A stretch of DNA of 64,000 nucleotides, from positions 2,947,501 through 3,011,500 of the forward strand of contig NZ_CP106735.1 of the NCBI RefSeq assembly GCF_025639805.1, given 5' to 3'. Positions 35,821-44,314 of this stretch are shown one piece after another. Positions within the stretch are counted from its first letter, which is position 1. Each line of letters begins with the position of its first letter. The DNA is from Reichenbachiella carrageenanivorans. GTDB taxonomy: Bacteria > Bacteroidota > Bacteroidia > Cytophagales > Cyclobacteriaceae. The notes beneath the pieces are model-generated. The model did not search any database, had not been told where the DNA came from, and saw only the letters and a program-made list of their open reading frames with translations. The position numbers were made by a program, and so were the translations under genes.

Positions 35821-36399
35821 TTAATCTCCTGCATATCTTTCATACTGACTAATAACCTGATTAAAATCATTGATTAGTGAATTGGCCATCTGGTTAATCT
35901 CATGGGTGCTTATGGAAGAAAGTTCTGAGCAGAATCTTTGCCATTTTTGTTCTATGTGTAGGATTGTCGATTGGGCATTGGATGTATTGATTTTGGAGCT
36001 TTTGATTTCCTCTAGCTGTTGGCTAAATAGGCTGATACATTGTTTAATGGTCACCTGATCGTCCAGCATATGTGCATTTACTATTTTCATCAAAAGCATG
36101 CGCTGACTACCCGTCTTATTGATCAATATGGACAAGGCTGTAATCTCATTTACTAGCCCATTGAGCTCACCTAATTTGTCTATGGATTGCGCACTCATGT
36201 TTTGAATTTCGCTGACTAATACTCGGAAAGGAGCACCTTGCGAGCTGTTAAGTTTGCTGGCATGGATAGCGGCGTTTATTGCTACGATGTTGGTTCTTTT
36301 TGAGAAATCATTGATGCTGCCGATTACACTATTGAGACTGTTTTTTATGGACATAACAAGCTGGATGACTACGTAATTATTGAACGCAATCATAGCCAA
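35821..36399 (-). CDS. Soluble protein with chemoreceptor signalling tip and PilJ-like segment
   Basis: This 192-residue helical protein has two recognisable parts in unusual order. Residues ~35-72 (RTNIVAINAAIHASKLNSSQ, then FRVLVSEIQNMSAQS) closely match the hairpin tip of methyl-accepting chemotaxis proteins that binds CheA and CheW. Residues ~94-107 (NKTGSQRMLLMKIV) with the following helices resemble the PilJ/NarX-type N-terminal sensor domain (GxQRML). There is no clear membrane segment, HAMP domain or methylation helices of normal length. It could be a degraded receptor or a free signalling adaptor. A start at the Met codon at 36354 (MSIKNSLN) is also possible. Confidence 0.6.
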   Translation of the reverse strand: MAMIAFNNYVVIQLVMSIKNSLNSVIGSINDFSKRTNIVAINAAIHASKLNSSQGAPFRVLVSEIQNMSAQSIDKLGELNGLVNEITALSILINKTGSQRMLLMKIVNAHMLDDQVTIKQCISLFSQQLEEIKSSKINTSNAQSTILHIEQKWQRFCSELSSISTHEINQMANSLINDFNQVISQYERYAGD

Positions 36400-36720
36400 A
36401 ATACTTAGTTTATATTTCTTTACTACTTTGTATCTTGTGTTATTAGTGGTTAATGCATGTTGATATATGCGGTATGACAGAAATGTACGAATTGGACTAC
36501 GTAGTTTTTCTGTAAGTTCCTTAAGGCTTTTATTGAGTTGGGTGTGTTTGAGCCAATTGATTGATCCTTTTTTAGAGTTTTAGAATGTTAGCTCAGAGTG
36601 CGCCTTTGCCTAATTTGTCGATATTAGCTATTCGAAAAGATTGTTTGCCCTCGATAGGGGAAGTACTGGTTTTGTTTGACCTAATGATAAACCAATTGTA
36701 AGAAATCAAATCCTGAACTC
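36400..36720. other. Intergenic region of 321 bases without a recognised feature
   Basis: The two flanking genes (chemoreceptor-like on minus, duplicated-module protein on plus) diverge from it. It is AT-rich. I find no open frame of note, no hairpin with a T-run and no exact TAnnTTTG element placed convincingly for either gene. There is a weak palindrome GCAT...ATGC near 36453-36471. Confidence 0.5.
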
Positions 36721-37557
36721 ATGCATCAACAAGCCAAACTTCTCTTTCTTTTTATGTTTCTATGGCTCGTGTCCAAGGCGCAAGGCCAAAATGGAAAACG
36801 AACCGAAAATACCGTTTTGAAATTGGACAAGGGAGAAAATCCTTATTCAAAAAGAAAGTCTGCCTGGCTGGTGAAAAATGGCTTTGATGTGGACGTCTAT
36901 GATTGGCAAAACAAAGAAATCAATCAGCAGTTGAAAGGAGCCTTTGATCAGCGAACCTCAGCTTATGTCTGGGGTGTTGTGGGACTGGCTAGTGCTGTGC
37001 AGTTGGGAAACCAAATGATCAACAATGATGAGGGGAGGGGCTTTTGGTTCACCGCATCAGTTACGTCAGGGGTCATTGCTTCCATTCAATCTTTCAAGGC
37101 AAAGAAGAGAGTGAAGCAGGTCAATATTTGGCATCAAAATTTGGATAGTGTCAATCAAGACAGCGTTTCTGCACTATCAATCCATAAGCATTATCACCTA
37201 CCAAGCCCATACAAGCCTTCAAAAAACAAATATTTATTAAAAAATGATTTTGATCTCTATGCTTATCATTGGGACAATGAAGAAATCAATTTGCAGTTGG
37301 ACAAGGCCTTTGAGTTAAGAAGTACAGGGCAGGTTTTGCTTGGCGTGTCTTTGGGGAGTTTTTTTCTGGGCGCATTATACAAACTTGCAGGAATGCTTGC
37401 AGATGAAAACGACAAGGGGGGGAGTGCTGGTAGAATAGGCACTGGTCTATACATAGCATCGGGAGCCATGGTTACAGGTTCGATCGTCCTGACTAGTTTG
37501 GCTCAAGGCAAAGTACGAAAGGCTGAGCAGCAAAGAATTCTATTATCTACCCAGTAA
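36721..37557 (+). CDS. Exported/membrane protein with an internal duplication, function unknown
   Basis: This 278-residue protein has a signal peptide (LLFLFMFLWLVSKAQGQ) and two copies of one module. Each copy begins with a motif of the form K-N-x-F-D-x-x-x-Y-x-W-x-N-x-E-I-N-x-Q-L (residues ~52-72 and ~174-194), followed by an 'AF-x-x-R' helix and one or two membrane helices. The first copy continues YVWGVVGLASAVQLGN, the second VLLGVSLGSFFLGALY. The duplication is clear by eye. I do not recognise the family. Its neighbours give no functional hint; dnaE converges from the other side. Confidence 0.75.
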   Translation: MHQQAKLLFLFMFLWLVSKAQGQNGKRTENTVLKLDKGENPYSKRKSAWLVKNGFDVDVYDWQNKEINQQLKGAFDQRTSAYVWGVVGLASAVQLGNQMINNDEGRGFWFTASVTSGVIASIQSFKAKKRVKQVNIWHQNLDSVNQDSVSALSIHKHYHLPSPYKPSKNKYLLKNDFDLYAYHWDNEEINLQLDKAFELRSTGQVLLGVSLGSFFLGALYKLAGMLADENDKGGSAGRIGTGLYIASGAMVTGSIVLTSLAQGKVRKAEQQRILLSTQ

Positions 37558-37560
37558 AAA

Positions 37561-37593
37561 GTGATTGCTTGTTGTTGAGGACTACGCAATCAC
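37561..37593 (-). terminator. Terminator of dnaE
   Basis: GTGATTGC (37561-37568) pairs with GCAATCAC (37586-37593), and on the minus strand a T-run (37560-37556) follows. It overlaps the last codons of dnaE. Confidence 0.6.
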
Positions 37594-40500
37594 CTTGTAC
37601 TGAACTTCATCCATTGCTTCCAATTTTTCTAGTAGACCATTGTTGGGCTCAATCTTTACTTTTCTGGAGAGTAAGTTTACTTGCATATTGGCTTCCTCAT
37701 CTACGATGTCAAGCTTGAGCAAGCTATTGCCTGCATATTGGGTGGTTAGTTTTTTGATTTCAACGATTAGGTTTTCATTTACGTCTTTGAGATTGATTCT
37801 TAAGTTCAAACCCTTAGTTTTTTCATCTCTGATTTCAGTGAGCAGGTGCATGGATTTTACTTTCAGCTCTAGTTCTTCACCTTTCCAGCGGTTTTGTACG
37901 CCACATTGAAAATAAAGGAACCAACCTGTTTCGAAATATTCTTTGAATTTGATGTAATCGTCTGAAAACAAGAAAAAAGTAAAAGAATCTGTAAAATCCT
38001 CCAAAGTAATGGTGCCAAAGGGTTTGCCTGTCTTAGTTACACGATGACCGACAGCTGAGACTTGCCCGCCTATTTTGATACTGCCTTTCTTTTGTAATTC
38101 AGCCAGATCGCCGTTGAGCTCTTTGATGGTGGTGTTGCAAAATTGTTCAATTTCAAACTTGAACTGATCCAATGGATGGCCAGAGATGTATAGCCCGACT
38201 ACTTCTTTTTCGATCCTTAGTTTTTCTAACTCACTAAATGGCTCTACAGCTGACACCGTAGGTGTAGGTACAGATACGCCAGATTCGCCACCGAAGAGTG
38301 ATGCCTGTGCGCTGGCTTCTTCCTGTTCCATTTTGTTGGCATACTTAACGGCTTTTTCGATCAGGCTAGGTTCGCCGTCGTCAGTGATCAGATATTGGCG
38401 TCTATGGTAGCTTTCAAAGCAGTCAAATCCTCCTGATTGCGCTAGCGCCTCGAGCGTTTTCTTATTTACAGAGCGTAGATTGATTCGAGTAACGAAATCA
38501 AAGAAGTCTTTAAATTTCCCATTGGCTTCTCGTTCTTCAATGATCGAGAGGGCGGCTGCCTCACCTGCACCTTTGATGGCTCCCATGCCAAATCTAATCT
38601 GCCCTTCAGTGTTGACTTGAAAAAAAACACCTGATTCGTTTACGTCAGGGCCAAGTACTGGTATTTTACGTACCCGACATTCCTCCATAAAGAAGCTGAC
38701 TTTCTCTATGTTGTTTTGGTTGTGCGTGAGTACGGCTGCCATGTATTCGGCAGGGTAGTGGGCTTTGAGGTATGCGGTATGGTAGGCCACTACCGAGTAG
38801 CAAGTTGAGTGAGACTTGTTGAAGGCATAGGCAGCAAAAGCTTCCCAGTCTTTCCAAACCTTCTGTATCATTTTCTCCTCGTGTCCGCGTTCGAGACACC
38901 CCTCTACAAACTTGGGTTTTAGCTGATCTAGGATGGCCTGGATCTTCTTACCCATCGCTTTTCTAAGCATGTCGGCTTCACCTTTGGTAAATCCAGCTAG
39001 CTTCTGAGAAAGTCGCATTACTTGCTCCTGATAGACGGTAATGCCATAAGTCTCGGCTAAGTATTCTTCCATCCCTTCGAGGTCATAGACGATCTCCTCA
39101 GTGCCCATTTTTCTGGCAATAAAGTTAGGGATGTACTCCATTGGTCCTGGTCGATAGAGTGCGTTCATTGCGATCAAATCCTCGAATCTATCCGGCTTCA
39201 GCGAGCGCAAATGCTTCTGCATGCCGGGCGACTCAAACTGAAACGTACCGTTGGTCTCGCCACGCTGGTACAGTTCGTAAGTTTTTTTGTCGTCGAGCGG
39301 AATGTCGTCGGGAATGATCTCTATACCATGTCGTTTTTTCACGTTGGCGCAAGCTGTCTTGATGATCGATAGGGTTTTGAGTCCCAAAAAGTCCATCTTC
39401 AACATGCCCGCACTTTCGACTACACTGTTGTCGAATTGAGTGACAAGCAGATCTGAATCTTTGGCTACACCTACAGGCACGTGTAGTGTAATGTCGCTTG
39501 GCGTGATGATAACCCCACAGGCATGAATACCTGTATTTCTCACAGATCCTTCGAGTACCCTTGCTTGCTGTATCACTTCAGATTTCAATCCATGACCTGT
39601 TTCCATGGATTGGAGTTCTTTCACTTCTTTAAAGGCCTTGTCTAAGCTGATTCCAGGCCTTTCGGGAATGAGCTTGGCAATAGAATCCGTTTCAGATAAG
39701 GGCAGCTCCATCACACGACCAGAATCACGAATGGAGGATTTGGCAGCCATGGTGCCGTAGGTGATGATTTGTGCGACTTGTGTTTTGCCATATTTATCGA
39801 TCACGTATTGGATGACTTTGTCGCGTCCTTCGTCGTCAAAGTCAATATCAATATCGGGTAGTGATACACGGTCAGGATTTAGAAAACGCTCAAAAAGTAG
39901 ATCGTAAGCGATCGGATCTACATTGGTGATGCCGATACAGTAGGCAACAGCCGATCCTGCAGCCGATCCACGACCAGGACCTACGGATACACCCATCTCT
40001 CTCGATTTGGTGGTAAAATCCTGCACAATTAAGAAATAGCCTGGATAACCAGAGTTTTCAATGGTTTTTAGTTCAAAATCAAGTCTTTCTGTAATTTCAT
40101 CTGTGATTTCACCATAGCGCTTTTTGGCACCCTCGTAGGTGAGGTGGCGAAGAAAATTGTTCTCGCCTCGTTTGCCTCCATCTTCTTCATCTTTGGCGTC
40201 TTTAAATTCGTTAGGGATATCGAAGGCAGGCAATAATACATCTCTAGACAATCGATATTCTTCTACCGAATCAATAAGTCCTTGGATATTCTCAATTGCT
40301 TCAGGGATATCTGCAAAGAGGGCTTTCATTTCCTCTTGGGTTTTGAAATAATACTGGTCGTTGGGCAGGGCATCTCTATAAGCTCGTCCTCTGCCTACTT
40401 CGTCATTGATACTCTTTCCATCTTTGATGCAGAGTAGCACGTCGTGTGCTTTGGATTCATGCTTGTCCAGATAGTGTACATGATTAGAGGCAATGAGTTT

Positions 40501-41796
40501 GATGTCATGCTTCTTCGCAAACCCTTGGAGAATATCATTGAGGTGGTTTTCCTCATCGAGACCGTGTCTATTGAGCTCGATATATAGATCCGCACCGAAT
40601 AGCTCTTTCCACCATAAAAGAGCCTTTTCTGCTTGTTCTTCTCCTTGGTTCAATGCTAGAGAAGGGACTTCACACATCAATCCGCCAGTGAGGCAAATCA
40701 AGTCATCTTTGTATTGCTTGATTAGTTCTTTGTCAATCCGAGGATAGAAGCCATAGAGGCCTTCCATGTGTCCTAGAGAGGAAAGTTTGGCTAGGTTGTG
40801 ATAGCCTTTTTTGTTTTTTGCCATGAGTACAATTCTGGTCATTCGATCAGGACTGTCCTTGGTGAATTTGAGTGTTTGACGCTCTTCTGAAATAAAAAAT
40901 TCCTGGCCAAGAATAGGTTTGATACCTTCTTTGATGGCTCCTTCTACAAAGTGATAACCACCATACATGTTGCCCAAGTCTGTGAGCCCTACTGCGGGCA
41001 TGCCCAGCTCTTTGGCTTTGGCAATGAGTGGTTTGATCTTTGGGGTGGCCTGCAAGACCGAAAACTGCGAATGAACATGGAGGTGGCAGTAAGGAGACGT
41101 GATTTCTTTGGCGGCATCTAGGTCGATGTCTATGCCTTGTTTTTTGTCCTTTACGGCAAAGTTGGCGGCAGCTAAGTCTGGTGCCTCATATTTGATATCC
41201 TCCTTGGTCGTATCGTCCAATGGCGCGATCACGCCTTCGGTCACTAGCCCAAAGAAACACTTGGCGGTAGCATCTACATCGTAGGCGGCATCGTGCGCAT
41301 CGTCGAAGCCTACCCCAAAGAGTTTGGTATGTAGCTCGGTGAGGGTAGGCCATTTGAATTTGCCACCTCGGCCGGGGATGGCTACAAATTCTGTAGACTC
41401 ATCTTTGGTGTCGATAGCGTCTACAGTAGATAAGTCATTGTTCCTTTCCTTACGCAGGTATTCTGCGCCCACGATGTTGAGGTCAAACTCTACATTGTGC
41501 CCAATTACTGCTTTGATTTTCGTCAGGTCTTCGGAGAAGATGCTGAGGACTTCATTTAGATCATGCCCTTCTTCTTCGGCTCTTTTGGTAGAGATACCGT
41601 GAATTTTTTGCGCATTGAAGGGAATGGTGTATCCCTCTGGCTTGATGATGTAGTTTTTGTCGCTGATGAGCGAACCGTCATTTGCATGTACTTGCCAGGC
41701 CAGTTGTACCAATCGAGGCCAGTTATCTAAGTCCTCTAAAGGTGCATTGTAGTTTTTGGGTAAGCCAGTGGTCTCAGTATCAAATATCAGGTACAT
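37582..41796 (-). CDS. dnaE: DNA polymerase III alpha subunit with fused N-terminal 3'-5' exonuclease
   Basis: This 1404-residue replicative polymerase has a DnaQ-like DEDDh exonuclease at the N-terminus (~1-190; Asp6/Glu8 in FDTETTG, GHNVEFDLNI, final His and Asp in DAHDAAYDVDA). A PHP domain follows (from ~226, HLHVHSQFS), then the C-family polymerase core with the catalytic aspartates in PDIDIDFDDEGRDKV. The helix-hairpin-helix and OB-fold regions are at the C-terminus. E. coli uses a separate epsilon subunit; here proofreading is in the same chain, as in several Bacteroidota. The PHP motif 'LLDG' is replaced by VLQA, hinting that PHP metal binding is reduced. Confidence 0.95.
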   Translation of the reverse strand: MYLIFDTETTGLPKNYNAPLEDLDNWPRLVQLAWQVHANDGSLISDKNYIIKPEGYTIPFNAQKIHGISTKRAEEEGHDLNEVLSIFSEDLTKIKAVIGHNVEFDLNIVGAEYLRKERNNDLSTVDAIDTKDESTEFVAIPGRGGKFKWPTLTELHTKLFGVGFDDAHDAAYDVDATAKCFFGLVTEGVIAPLDDTTKEDIKYEAPDLAAANFAVKDKKQGIDIDLDAAKEITSPYCHLHVHSQFSVLQATPKIKPLIAKAKELGMPAVGLTDLGNMYGGYHFVEGAIKEGIKPILGQEFFISEERQTLKFTKDSPDRMTRIVLMAKNKKGYHNLAKLSSLGHMEGLYGFYPRIDKELIKQYKDDLICLTGGLMCEVPSLALNQGEEQAEKALLWWKELFGADLYIELNRHGLDEENHLNDILQGFAKKHDIKLIASNHVHYLDKHESKAHDVLLCIKDGKSINDEVGRGRAYRDALPNDQYYFKTQEEMKALFADIPEAIENIQGLIDSVEEYRLSRDVLLPAFDIPNEFKDAKDEEDGGKRGENNFLRHLTYEGAKKRYGEITDEITERLDFELKTIENSGYPGYFLIVQDFTTKSREMGVSVGPGRGSAAGSAVAYCIGITNVDPIAYDLLFERFLNPDRVSLPDIDIDFDDEGRDKVIQYVIDKYGKTQVAQIITYGTMAAKSSIRDSGRVMELPLSETDSIAKLIPERPGISLDKAFKEVKELQSMETGHGLKSEVIQQARVLEGSVRNTGIHACGVIITPSDITLHVPVGVAKDSDLLVTQFDNSVVESAGMLKMDFLGLKTLSIIKTACANVKKRHGIEIIPDDIPLDDKKTYELYQRGETNGTFQFESPGMQKHLRSLKPDRFEDLIAMNALYRPGPMEYIPNFIARKMGTEEIVYDLEGMEEYLAETYGITVYQEQVMRLSQKLAGFTKGEADMLRKAMGKKIQAILDQLKPKFVEGCLERGHEEKMIQKVWKDWEAFAAYAFNKSHSTCYSVVAYHTAYLKAHYPAEYMAAVLTHNQNNIEKVSFFMEECRVRKIPVLGPDVNESGVFFQVNTEGQIRFGMGAIKGAGEAAALSIIEEREANGKFKDFFDFVTRINLRSVNKKTLEALAQSGGFDCFESYHRRQYLITDDGEPSLIEKAVKYANKMEQEEASAQASLFGGESGVSVPTPTVSAVEPFSELEKLRIEKEVVGLYISGHPLDQFKFEIEQFCNTTIKELNGDLAELQKKGSIKIGGQVSAVGHRVTKTGKPFGTITLEDFTDSFTFFLFSDDYIKFKEYFETGWFLYFQCGVQNRWKGEELELKVKSMHLLTEIRDEKTKGLNLRINLKDVNENLIVEIKKLTTQYAGNSLLKLDIVDEEANMQVNLLSRKVKIEPNNGLLEKLEAMDEVQYKVIA

Positions 41797-41974
41797 GGGT
41801 GCTCTTTGTTTTTTGTCATTTCGACCAGAGAGAAAAATCTAAACGGTAATGATTGGTGAATCTATGGTTAGATTTCTTCCTGCATTCGAAATGATATGGT
41901 GGTATTTCGTAAGTGCGAATCGGACTTTAAAACTAGAAATTTTGGCTGGATATACGCTGGATATTGGGAGGAAG

Positions 41975-41983
41975 TTTTCCACA
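41975..41983 (+). promoter_or_regulatory. DnaA-box-like sequence upstream of dnaE
   Basis: TTTTCCACA fits the relaxed DnaA box TTWTnCACA and lies 179 bases before dnaE. A single relaxed match is weak evidence. Confidence 0.2.
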
Positions 41984-42034
41984 GTGGATAGAACTTTTCT
42001 GCAGTGATGACTTTTAGGAAAGGCCTATATCTAA

Positions 42035-43033
42035 TTAACCTGCTATGATATAATTTTCACCTTCTGTATACTTTTTGGTATTAAGGAAACTTCTCACTTC
42101 ATCTCGCCGACCTCTGTTGGTAATGTAACTAAGGATGAACGGCTGATCAGACAGGGAGATTTGCTCAAAATGCACGCAGGGATAGTGCGCCAGTTGTTTG
42201 GTCTTTTTGATGTCGATGTAGCCTGCTATTGTTATTCCTTCTTGAAGGAGGAGTTGGCTTCTTTTGAAGCCTAGCTTGCCAGCACCCCAGATCCAAACTT
42301 CTTCTTGATTGATGCTTATCAGATGTTGAGCCAAGTACTTAGTTTTGATGTTGAAAAAGGCATCTGTATCGTAGCGGTCATCGGTGCGAGTGAGTCGATG
42401 TGGGCTGTCGTGCCAATCGAGTAGGGGGAGGGGCAATTTTTCGATTTTGTGATTTTTAGAGGTAGTGCGGAGAAACCACTCGTAATCTTCAGGAAAGTTT
42501 CCTTCTCTTAGATAGCCAACCTCATCGAGAATAGATTTTCTAAACATAAGCGTAGGGTTGACTATAGGAAATTCTACGAATCGATTGTGGTAAATATTGT
42601 CCCATGAGATTAGGCTATTGCTCCATTGTACGAAGTGCTCAAAGTCATCTGGTGTATCTTTTTCTGATTGGTATTTGACTTGTGTGGCGGAGATGGAGAG
42701 GGAAAGATTGGATTCAAGGTGGTTAAATTGTCTTTCGAGTCTTTCTGGGTGAGCGACATCATCGGCATCCATGCGGGCGATGTATTTGCCAATGGCGGCT
42801 GCCATGCCTGTGTTGGCAGCGAAGACTACGCCTTGGCATGGTTCAGTAAGTAGTTTGATTCTCGGGTCGCTGCTGGCTAATTGTTTGGCGATTTCAGTGC
42901 TGTGGTCGGTCGAGTTGTTGTCGATCAGAAGCAGCTCGAAGTCTGAGTAGGTTTGATTGAGGATGCTTTGGGTGGCTTCCTTTAGCGTGTGTGCGGCGTT
43001 GTAGTAGGGTAGGATGACGGATAGATTCATCAT
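42035..43033 (-). CDS. Family 2 glycosyltransferase
   Basis: This 332-residue cytoplasmic GT-A glycosyltransferase starts LSVILPYYNAAHTLKEATQSIL, has the nucleotide-sugar motif LLIDNNSTDHST and the metal-binding DxD as RMDADD, and an acceptor region with GNFPEDYEWFLRT. Such enzymes build surface polysaccharide or lipid-linked glycans. After ~230 it has an extra C-terminal segment (IWGAGKLGFKRSQLLLQEGITIAGYID) that looks like a small Rossmann-like nucleotide-binding unit, as in some two-domain GT2 proteins. No glycan cluster is nearby. The Met codons at 43033 or 43030 are better starts than the frame from 43060, which would run into the upstream terminator. Confidence 0.88.
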   Translation of the reverse strand: MMNLSVILPYYNAAHTLKEATQSILNQTYSDFELLLIDNNSTDHSTEIAKQLASSDPRIKLLTEPCQGVVFAANTGMAAAIGKYIARMDADDVAHPERLERQFNHLESNLSLSISATQVKYQSEKDTPDDFEHFVQWSNSLISWDNIYHNRFVEFPIVNPTLMFRKSILDEVGYLREGNFPEDYEWFLRTTSKNHKIEKLPLPLLDWHDSPHRLTRTDDRYDTDAFFNIKTKYLAQHLISINQEEVWIWGAGKLGFKRSQLLLQEGITIAGYIDIKKTKQLAHYPCVHFEQISLSDQPFILSYITNRGRRDEVRSFLNTKKYTEGENYIIAG

Positions 43034-43046
43034 TTTTATATGAAAC

Positions 43047-43083
43047 AAAAAAAGATTCACCTCGCTGAGATGAATCTTTTTTT
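43047..43083 (-). terminator. Terminator of the small acidic lipoprotein gene
   Basis: A 17-pair stem with one G-U pair on the minus strand (43047-43063 with 43067-43083) has a 3-base loop and T-rich ends. It lies 22 bases past the lipoprotein stop and just before the glycosyltransferase start. Confidence 0.8.
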
Positions 43084-43105
43084 ATTGGTTAACAAAGGGT
43101 ATTAC

Positions 43106-43396
43106 TTATTGAAGAGAAATGCCACAAGCATCAGCAAATTCTAACAACTTGGCAAGGTCACCTAAGTCAAAATCATCGTCTTGGAAAGCATCATATTCAT
43201 ATTCTCTGGATACTTTTCCAATAAAGCATTCGCAATCTTCCTTGTCTGTACCTTCTTCAACGCAGTCGCTTACAGCTTCATCTACTTGTTCTTGAGTCCA
43301 TTTAGAATCATCGTCATCATCTCCACAAGAAGTTGCGATAAATAAAACTGGCAGAATGAATGCTGCCATCATAAGTGCATTTTTAAACTTATTCAT
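43106..43396 (-). CDS. Small acidic surface-type lipoprotein
   Basis: The 96-residue precursor has a clear lipoprotein signal (lipobox ATSC), immediately followed by GDDDDDS. An acidic run right after the lipidated Cys is the known Bacteroidota signal for export of lipoproteins to the cell surface. The mature part is acidic and contains four cysteines (DCVEE, DKEDCECF, DACG), possibly in disulphides. Family unknown. It lies between sdhB and the glycosyltransferase with its own terminator. Confidence 0.75.
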   Translation of the reverse strand: MNKFKNALMMAAFILPVLFIATSCGDDDDDSKWTQEQVDEAVSDCVEEGTDKEDCECFIGKVSREYEYDAFQDDDFDLGDLAKLLEFADACGISLQ

Positions 43397-43452
43397 AGTT
43401 TGATTTAGTTGAAAGTTGACTGGGAGCTGTTTTGAAACTCCAGTATTAAGTG

Positions 43453-43536
43453 AAAAAAAACTGTTTCAAAATGATGTCAGTATATTTTTCTATAAACAGT
43501 TCTCCTTTTATGAGAAATACTAACTTTTGAAACAGT
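43453..43536 (-). terminator. Long-stem terminator in the sdhCAB 3' region
   Basis: On the minus strand, ACTGTTTCAAAA (43536-43525) pairs with TTTTGAAACAGT (43471-43460), a perfect 12-base inverted repeat around a 53-base interior. A T8 run (43460-43453) follows. It lies 18 bases after the sdhB stop. The interior can form a smaller stem (AGTAT...ATACT). Confidence 0.6.
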
Positions 43537-43553
43537 CTTTTTAAAAGTGCCTC

Positions 43554-44306
43554 TTAGATGTTATCCGACGAAGCCTTAGCTGCTAGATATTCTCTATTCA
43601 ACCTTGCAATGTGAGTCACGCTGATCTCTTTAGGACAAACGGCCTCACAAGCTTGGGTATTGGTACAGTTGCCAAAACCTTCTTCTTCCATCTGAGCTAC
43701 CATGGCTTCTACTCTTGAATGCCTTTCTACTTGTCCTTGTGGCAATAAAGCCAGTTGAGAAACTTTGGCTGCCGTAAACAGCATCGCAGATGCGTTTTTG
43801 CAAGCGGCTACACAAGCGCCACATCCGATACACTGTGCGGCATCCATGGCTTCATCGGCGATCACTTTAGGAATCGCGATTTCGTTGGCATCAGGCACGC
43901 CACCTGTATTTACATTTACATAACCACCCGCTTGGATGATTCTGTCGAATGAACTGCGGTCTACCACCAAATCCTTGTGCACAGGGAAGGCAGAGGCTCT
44001 CCATGGTTCGATCACGATGATATCACCATCCTTGAAGCTTCTCATGTGAAGCTGACAAGTGGTTACGGCATCTTTAGGGCCGTGAGGTTTTCCATTGATG
44101 TATAGTGAACACATACCGCATATGCCTTCTCTACAATCATGATCAAAGTGTACAGGATCCTTTCCTTCTCTAGAAAGGTTTTCGTTCAACACGTCAAGCA
44201 TTTCAAGAAATGACATGTCAGGGGACACGTCCGAAACATCGTATGATTCGAATGCACCTTTATCTTCAGCGTTTTTCTGTCTCCAGATTTTTAATTTCAG
44301 ATTCAT
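43554..44306 (-). CDS. sdhB: Succinate dehydrogenase/fumarate reductase iron-sulphur subunit
   Basis: SdhB carries electrons from the flavoprotein to the membrane quinone site. The 250-residue protein has the [2Fe-2S] motif CREGICGMC with its later Cys (VTTC). The C-terminal clusters are [11 protein letters not shown] and [12 protein letters not shown], giving the [4Fe-4S] and [3Fe-4S] sites. Third gene of sdhCAB, it starts 8 bases after sdhA. A stem-loop terminator ends the operon. Confidence 0.96.
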   Translation of the reverse strand: MNLKLKIWRQKNAEDKGAFESYDVSDVSPDMSFLEMLDVLNENLSREGKDPVHFDHDCREGICGMCSLYINGKPHGPKDAVTTCQLHMRSFKDGDIIVIEPWRASAFPVHKDLVVDRSSFDRIIQAGGYVNVNTGGVPDANEIAIPKVIADEAMDAAQCIGCGACVAACKNASAMLFTAAKVSQLALLPQGQVERHSRVEAMVAQMEEEGFGNCTNTQACEAVCPKEISVTHIARLNREYLAAKASSDNI

Positions 44307-44314
44307 ATCAGTTC

